Positions 60,932 to 64,000 of a stretch of 64,000 nt of DNA are shown one piece after another. Source of the stretch: an uncultured Winogradskyella sp. (GTDB taxonomy: Bacteria > Bacteroidota > Bacteroidia > Flavobacteriales > Flavobacteriaceae); NCBI RefSeq assembly GCF_947495255.1, contig NZ_CANLYI010000002.1, forward strand, positions 62,001 to 126,000. Reading direction: 5' to 3'. The notes under the pieces were generated by a model that ran no database searches, was not told the origin of the DNA, and saw only the letters and a program-made list of their open reading frames with translations. Made by a program: the position numbers and the translations under genes. How positions within the stretch are numbered: the stretch's first letter is position 1; each line of letters starts with the position of its first letter.

Positions 60932-63724
60932 TTATTTAATATTTAATAAATAATCCACTATAGAAGTATCATTATCTAAATTTATCTTCTTTTTTAATCT
61001 ATATCTATGCGTTTCTACACCTCTAACAGAAATATTTAATAGTGGAGCAATCTCTTTAGATGACAAATTCATTTTGATGTAGGCGCAAATCTTTAAATCT
61101 TTAGGTGTAAGCTTTGGATGTTGCTCTTTTAATTTTATAAAAAACTCATCGTGAACTTGATTGAAGTTATATTCAAAAACTTCCCATTCATCTTTTAGCA
61201 CAATAGAATTATCAACTTTTTTCAACAATTTTTTATAAGCGTAATAATTTTGAAAGCCTTCTTTGTTAATCATTAATTCCTTTTTAATCTCTTGTAAGGA
61301 TTCATTTTTCTTAACCAAAGCCATAGCATTATTTGCTAATTGTTTACTCTTAGATTTTATATCACTTTGCAGCGCTTCATTTTTTAGTTGAACAATTCGT
61401 TTTTCATTTTCTAATGTTTTCTCTCTAAGTAGTTTTTGTTGTTCCTTTTGATACTTAATTTTTATAAGTCTTTGTTCCCTTAATATTTTTCTCTTCTGAA
61501 TATAGAAAAATGTAAAAGTAGCTAACGCAAAAACTAAGAGGTATAATAAAATCCCCAAAGTACCTCTATACCATGGCGGATTTATTTCAAACTCTAATGT
61601 TTCAATTGGTGATATATTACCAAAATCATTTTGCGCTCTAAACTGAATTTTATAATCTCCCTCTATTAAATTAGTTAACTCTATGGTGTTCTTTTCTAAT
61701 TGGTTCCAGTGGTCTTCATTCTCAGATAATCTATACTCAAAAAAGTGATTATTAGATTTTGGTGATATGATTTCAATTTCTAAATTTTCACCATACTTTA
61801 AAGACAGTGGCTCTTTATCTAAATTAAGAGCAATAGCCTTTTTGTTAATTAAAATTGATTCAATAATTGGTGCAAATAGTTCGAGGTTCTTTTTAAAACC
61901 ATTATCAATCATCATAAAGCCATTTACTAAATTTAGGCCATATATAGAATCTTCAATTTTTGAGATGTTTTCGTAACCTACGACATAGCGGTTTTTAATT
62001 TTACTATTACCAAAAGTGATACTATCAGCGATGTTATTGAAGGCTTTTAAACTTATTACACCATCTTTATTTATTAAGGCTAAACGATTAGTATCTTCTT
62101 CAGAGACAATATAACTATCCTTACCAAATTTTTCGTTGAGTAAATTGTATGGCACTATTGAATCTATTATAGGTTCGTATTTCTGCCAACCATCATTAGT
62201 TTTGAAGCTAATATTGTTTTTAATATTATAAACACGAAGATTAAAATCTGAACCTATTCCTTTATCACCATAAGATTTAACGCTAGAAATTGTATCGTAG
62301 TTATTATCAAATCTTATACGATATAGTCCTTTGTAAGCATGCGCAACCCAAGCTGTACTAGGATTTTCAAACACTAAGAAACGTGAAGGAATTGTAGTTT
62401 TACCTAAATGCTTAACCTCCCAATTATTATCCTTTTTTTCAAATTTTACTAAACCGGCATAGGTTCCTTGTATATAGGTATGATTGCGTTCTGGAACTTT
62501 TTTTATTGTCCAACCACCCGTAAAACTTGAAATCCAAGTTAATTTATCATTATCTACAATAAATGTACCTTCATTATGACCACAAAAGAGTTGGTCTTCA
62601 ATAATTTTTAAATCCCAAACCTGACCTTGAGAGCCTTCTATAAAATGAAGTTTATCGTTTTCATTAAGTTTAAAAAGTCCTGTATTACTTCCTATATAAA
62701 TCTGACCATTATATTTAACCACATCATAGACTGCACCAAGTTTACCAGATTGGTCATTAAAAAAATAGTGGTGACTATCTAAGTCTATCTTAGAAATACC
62801 ATTATCTAAACCTAACCACAAATTATTAGATGCGTCAATGTATTGTCCTAAAACTGTATTATTAAGTAAGCCGTTTTCCTTACTGACATGAAATTTTAGA
62901 TTCCCTCTAGAATCTGTTAAAAACACACCATCTTTTATAGTCCCAAAAACCATTTCTCCATTTGGTAATTGTGAAAATTTATTAAGTTGGTGTTGTTTAA
63001 TCTCTTCATCTATATTAAAACCTGTTGGCTTTAATTGATTATTGCGCAAGTAATAACTTCCTTTTAATGAGGTTAACAGAAGTAAACCGTCATTGTAGCT
63101 GGTTAATGACACTATTTTAGTATCTATTAATTTAGGATCAACAAAGAAGGTTTTTAGCCTCTCATCTTCTAAAGAGAAGATACCTTTATTCAGGGTACAT
63201 ATGTAAAGCTTATCTCCTACTACATTACTAGAAATGATTGCCGATTTTGGACTTAATTGAATTACATTTTTAAAATCATAGATATAGATATTTAAAAACG
63301 ACCGAAAAACAATTTTATCTTGAAACTTTACGATTTGCCAAATCTCTTCGTTTGGAGAAATTTGATCTATAACTTTATCGCTAAGAGAATAGTAATTTAA
63401 AATTCCGAATTCATCCTTTTCCCAATAACCAAATTCTTCATAAGAACCGGTAAAAACTATGCCATTATCTGTAAATACAGAACGTACTGTCGTTTTATTT
63501 GGTAACTGATAGAATTTCCAATTTAGAGCATCATAAGCCAACAAACCGTTGTTATTGGCAACATAAACTTTTCCGTCTTTGGATCGTGTTATATCCCAAT
63601 TTTGATTTCCTGCTTTATACTCTGCTAAACTATAATTTTGAATATGCGGTGAAAATTGTGCATTTCCATTAATGGAAAATAAACATGAAATAAGTAAAAC
63701 GAAAAATGTAAAACGAATGGACAT
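60932..63724 (-). CDS. Y_Y_Y/beta-propeller sensor with LuxR-type DNA-binding domain, regulator of the polysaccharide locus
   Basis: 930 residues. Signal peptide to GNAQ; about 650 residues of two-component-regulator propeller repeats; a Y_Y_Y domain (about 640-730, ending LEFEINPPWYRG); one membrane helix (about 733-755); a coiled coil rich in Lys/Glu (755-830); and a C-terminal LuxR-type HTH (LTPKDLKICAYIKMNLSSKEIAPLLNIS, VRGVETHRYRLKKKI). It has no histidine kinase or receiver domain, so it should bind DNA directly from the membrane. It ends 254 bases before susC, whose upstream region carries the ATGACGTA array. Confidence 0.92.
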   Translation of the reverse strand: MSIRFTFFVLLISCLFSINGNAQFSPHIQNYSLAEYKAGNQNWDITRSKDGKVYVANNNGLLAYDALNWKFYQLPNKTTVRSVFTDNGIVFTGSYEEFGYWEKDEFGILNYYSLSDKVIDQISPNEEIWQIVKFQDKIVFRSFLNIYIYDFKNVIQLSPKSAIISSNVVGDKLYICTLNKGIFSLEDERLKTFFVDPKLIDTKIVSLTSYNDGLLLLTSLKGSYYLRNNQLKPTGFNIDEEIKQHQLNKFSQLPNGEMVFGTIKDGVFLTDSRGNLKFHVSKENGLLNNTVLGQYIDASNNLWLGLDNGISKIDLDSHHYFFNDQSGKLGAVYDVVKYNGQIYIGSNTGLFKLNENDKLHFIEGSQGQVWDLKIIEDQLFCGHNEGTFIVDNDKLTWISSFTGGWTIKKVPERNHTYIQGTYAGLVKFEKKDNNWEVKHLGKTTIPSRFLVFENPSTAWVAHAYKGLYRIRFDNNYDTISSVKSYGDKGIGSDFNLRVYNIKNNISFKTNDGWQKYEPIIDSIVPYNLLNEKFGKDSYIVSEEDTNRLALINKDGVISLKAFNNIADSITFGNSKIKNRYVVGYENISKIEDSIYGLNLVNGFMMIDNGFKKNLELFAPIIESILINKKAIALNLDKEPLSLKYGENLEIEIISPKSNNHFFEYRLSENEDHWNQLEKNTIELTNLIEGDYKIQFRAQNDFGNISPIETLEFEINPPWYRGTLGILLYLLVFALATFTFFYIQKRKILREQRLIKIKYQKEQQKLLREKTLENEKRIVQLKNEALQSDIKSKSKQLANNAMALVKKNESLQEIKKELMINKEGFQNYYAYKKLLKKVDNSIVLKDEWEVFEYNFNQVHDEFFIKLKEQHPKLTPKDLKICAYIKMNLSSKEIAPLLNISVRGVETHRYRLKKKINLDNDTSIVDYLLNIK

Positions 63725-64000
63725 ATATTTGAGTTAGCCTATTTATGCTTAATTCGAATTAAAAGTAACAATTTCAAACTAAGCGATACATTCTATGGCT
63801 TCAAAAAGATAAACTTAATAATAAATTCGATTATTTCAACAAGAAAACTCGATAGAATCCCTATTTACAAAGTCTATACTAGTCGCAAATTAAAATACGA
63901 GAATGAGAATTCCTTTGAAAAGTTTTAAACTAAATTCAACACTGCTAAGATTAGTTTAGACAACGTTTATGGCACGTGTTCTTGCTATTCACTAATTAAG
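63725..64000. other. Upstream region of the regulator, window end
   Basis: 276 bases with no gene. A perfect palindrome TTAATTCGAATTAA lies at 63749-63762, 25 bases upstream of the regulator ATG, and could be an operator. No clean -7 box; nothing else is recognised. Confidence 0.3.

Overview
The window is an AT-rich chromosomal segment from a member of the Flavobacteriaceae (Bacteroidota). This rests on the -7 box TAnnTTTG at many starts, a SusC/SusD pair, a T9SS C-terminal sorting domain, DUF families typical of Bacteroidota (DUF3078, DUF4293, DUF1599, DUF3667, BT_3928), a Rho with a long polar insert, and the co-occurrence of type III and type II glutamine synthetases. It looks like a free-living, probably marine, polysaccharide degrader. 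I saw no insertion sequence, prophage, CRISPR array, rRNA or integron.

Layout. 1-2656: tail of an OmpA-type gene, two related terminators, a thioredoxin-fold protein, a DUF4197 lipoprotein and a possible small RNA. 2667-10334: mostly housekeeping on the minus strand (BtuF-like protein, pyrF, adenylate-kinase-like, prfA, DUF3078, purM, an outer-membrane barrel, a 45-residue exported peptide), with a small plus-strand membrane protein/ABC ATPase pair whose ATPase appears frameshifted. 10561-13952: divergent glutamine synthetases GSIII and GSII. 14020-19833: a Na/Ca-type antiporter, a BlaI/BlaR1-like pair with a visible operator, and a secreted T9SS endonuclease. 19834-20908: a 1-kb region with a micropeptide, a 50-residue protein and tRNA-Arg(ACG). 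20909-25184: a Crp/Fnr regulator followed by a reduced-sulfur operon (two YeeE/YedE halves, a TSUP transporter, a persulfide dioxygenase-rhodanese and an HMA protein), with Crp-type boxes in front of two promoters.

25233-41269: core genes (clpS, an M57 protease, prmA, tpiA, an orphan OppB-type permease, BT_3928, DUF1599, folP, a lipoprotein, the c-di-AMP synthase cdaA with DUF3667, an MsbA-type exporter, truA, a YfcE-like phosphoesterase, DUF4293, rho and a SpoU methyltransferase). A structured element with a 17-bp perfect stem lies between tpiA and prmA.

41326-63724: a polysaccharide utilisation locus, all on the minus strand. In transcription order it holds a large Y_Y_Y/LuxR-type sensor-regulator, SusC, SusD, a surface lipoprotein with two duplicated LamG domains, two GH144-like lipoproteins, an alpha/beta-hydrolase esterase, GH3, GH2-malectin, a sulfatase, GH43 with a discoidin domain, and an EEP-family protein at the end. 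The two PF10091/GH144-type enzymes plus GH3 point to a beta-1,2-glucan or related beta-glucan; the sulfatase, GH2, GH43 and esterase point to a decorated, sulfated glycan. Four copies of ATGACGTA lie between the regulator and susC and are the best candidates for the regulator's binding sites.

Most novel leads: the ATGACGTA array and the unusual enzyme mix of this locus, the Crp-box control of the persulfide operon, the BlaI operator embedded in its promoter, the three-fold repeated sensor domain of the BlaR1-like protein, and several unannotated small RNAs or peptides. All family assignments are from reading the sequence; no database search was run.
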